Made by a program: the position numbers and the translations under genes | Shown: one piece after another, positions 7,691 through 8,006 of the stretch | Numbering within the stretch: the stretch's first letter is position 1 | Layout of the letters: each line of letters begins with the position of its first letter | The notes under the pieces: generated by a model | Database searches by the model: none | Seen by the model: the letters and a program-made list of their open reading frames with translations, nothing else | What the model was told of the DNA's origin: nothing | Source of the DNA: Thermoanaerobaculia bacterium | Lineage (GTDB): Bacteria; Acidobacteriota; Thermoanaerobaculia; UBA5066 | Direction: 5' to 3' | DNA length: 8,006 nt | Assembly (NCBI GenBank): GCA_017999215.1 | Contig: JAGOBQ010000175.1 | Coordinates: 1-8,006 of the forward strand

Positions 7691-8006
7691 ATGACGTTCC
7701 GCCCGCTCGCCGCGATCCTGGCGGCCCTCGTCCTCCTCACGGCCCCCTGCGCCCTCGCCCAGGACGCCGCCCCCGCGACCACGGAGGCCGCGCCGGCCGT
7801 GACCGAGGCCGCACCGGCGACGACGGAGACGGCTCCCGCCGCGGCTCCGGCGACGACGACCGAGGCCGCGCCCGCCGGCCACGAGGGCGACCACGCCGCC
7901 GCGCCGGCCCCCGCCGCGACGACCGAGGTCCCCGTCGGCACCTCGCAGACGACGACGATCGTCATCGGCCTCATCGTCCTCCTCCTCCTCATCGTCCTCG
8001 TCATCC
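7691..8006 (+). CDS. Secreted or membrane Ala/Thr/Pro-repeat protein, N-terminal 105 residues, runs off the window
   Basis: The visible part has three zones. Residues 1-23 are a clear Sec signal peptide (MTFRPLAAILAALVLLTAPCALA, cleavage expected after the last Ala); Cys20 is not in a good lipobox. Residues 26-82 are low complexity, with a degenerate 7-residue repeat APA[TV]TEA between 27 and 62, then a short His/Asp/Glu patch (GHEGDH, 63-68). Residues 89-105 begin a transmembrane helix (TIVIGLIVLLLLIVLVI) still hydrophobic at the window edge. The mature protein would thus have a flexible exported N-terminus and a membrane anchor, with the remainder unknown. A strong ribosome site (7679-7685) supports the start. 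The opposite strand also has an open frame here, but it has no comparable ribosome site or family character. The repeat may be glycosylated or act as a spacer; that is speculation. No family recognised. Confidence 0.75.
   Translation, partial: MTFRPLAAILAALVLLTAPCALAQDAAPATTEAAPAVTEAAPATTETAPAAAPATTTEAAPAGHEGDHAAAPAPAATTEVPVGTSQTTTIVIGLIVLLLLIVLVI
7769..7876 (+). repeat. Degenerate 21-nt tandem repeat coding for APA[TV]TEA
   Basis: Residues 27-62 of the terminal gene read as APATTEA, APAVTEA, APATTET, APAA, APATTTEA and APA. The units are 21 nt with one shortened and one lengthened unit; sequence differs between copies at third positions, so the array is old or selected at protein level rather than freshly expanded. 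Confidence 0.7.

Noticed and set aside
7769..7876. CRISPR-like or recent tandem DNA repeat
   Set aside because: The copies differ in length and third positions, have no spacers, and keep one reading frame, so this is a protein-level repeat.

Overview
The window is a very GC-rich (roughly 70% by eye) piece of bacterial chromosome with ordinary gene density. There is no phage, transposon, CRISPR, rRNA or tRNA signal. Codons end mostly in G or C, so long spurious open frames run antisense to the real genes. An N-terminally extended Ser/Thr kinase, a Bacillus/Bacteroidetes-type three-subunit succinate dehydrogenase and a DUF1028 protein together suggest a GC-rich environmental lineage such as Acidobacteriota (for example Thermoanaerobaculia-like) or a relative. 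That placement is an inference and weak.

Layout: 1-853 (minus) is the N-terminal part of a Hanks-type Ser/Thr kinase cut by the window edge. A 90-bp divergent gap separates it from a plus-strand pair: an exported DUF1028 protein with a TPR-like tail (944-1927) and, 13 bp later, a membrane-anchored Pro-rich protein of unknown function (1941-2687). A 124-bp convergent gap (2688-2811) holds two strong hairpins that probably end transcription. From 7133 down to 2812 on the minus strand lies the main unit, mdh-sdhC-sdhA-sdhB: malate dehydrogenase followed by diheme cytochrome b, flavoprotein and iron-sulfur subunits of succinate dehydrogenase. The junctions are 7 bp, 11 bp and a 1-bp overlap. A 147-bp divergent gap with unusual G-tract/C-tract structure and a CGTCCG/CGGACG inverted repeat separates mdh from a small diverged four-helix-bundle protein (7281-7631, plus). 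The window ends inside a secreted or membrane Ala/Thr/Pro-repeat protein (7691 onward, plus).

How the genes work together: mdh-sdhCAB is a coherent TCA-cycle/respiratory operon. SdhCAB oxidises succinate to fumarate and passes electrons to membrane quinone, and Mdh oxidises malate to oxaloacetate with NAD. Fumarase, the step between them, is not in the window. The DUF1028 and Pro-rich genes look co-transcribed and both are directed to the envelope, but their job is unknown. I found no clear evidence of a new multi-gene system. The points most worth a second look are the structured mdh/four-helix-bundle intergenic region, the diverged four-helix-bundle protein itself, the exported DUF1028-TPR protein with its membrane-anchored partner, and the terminal repeat protein.
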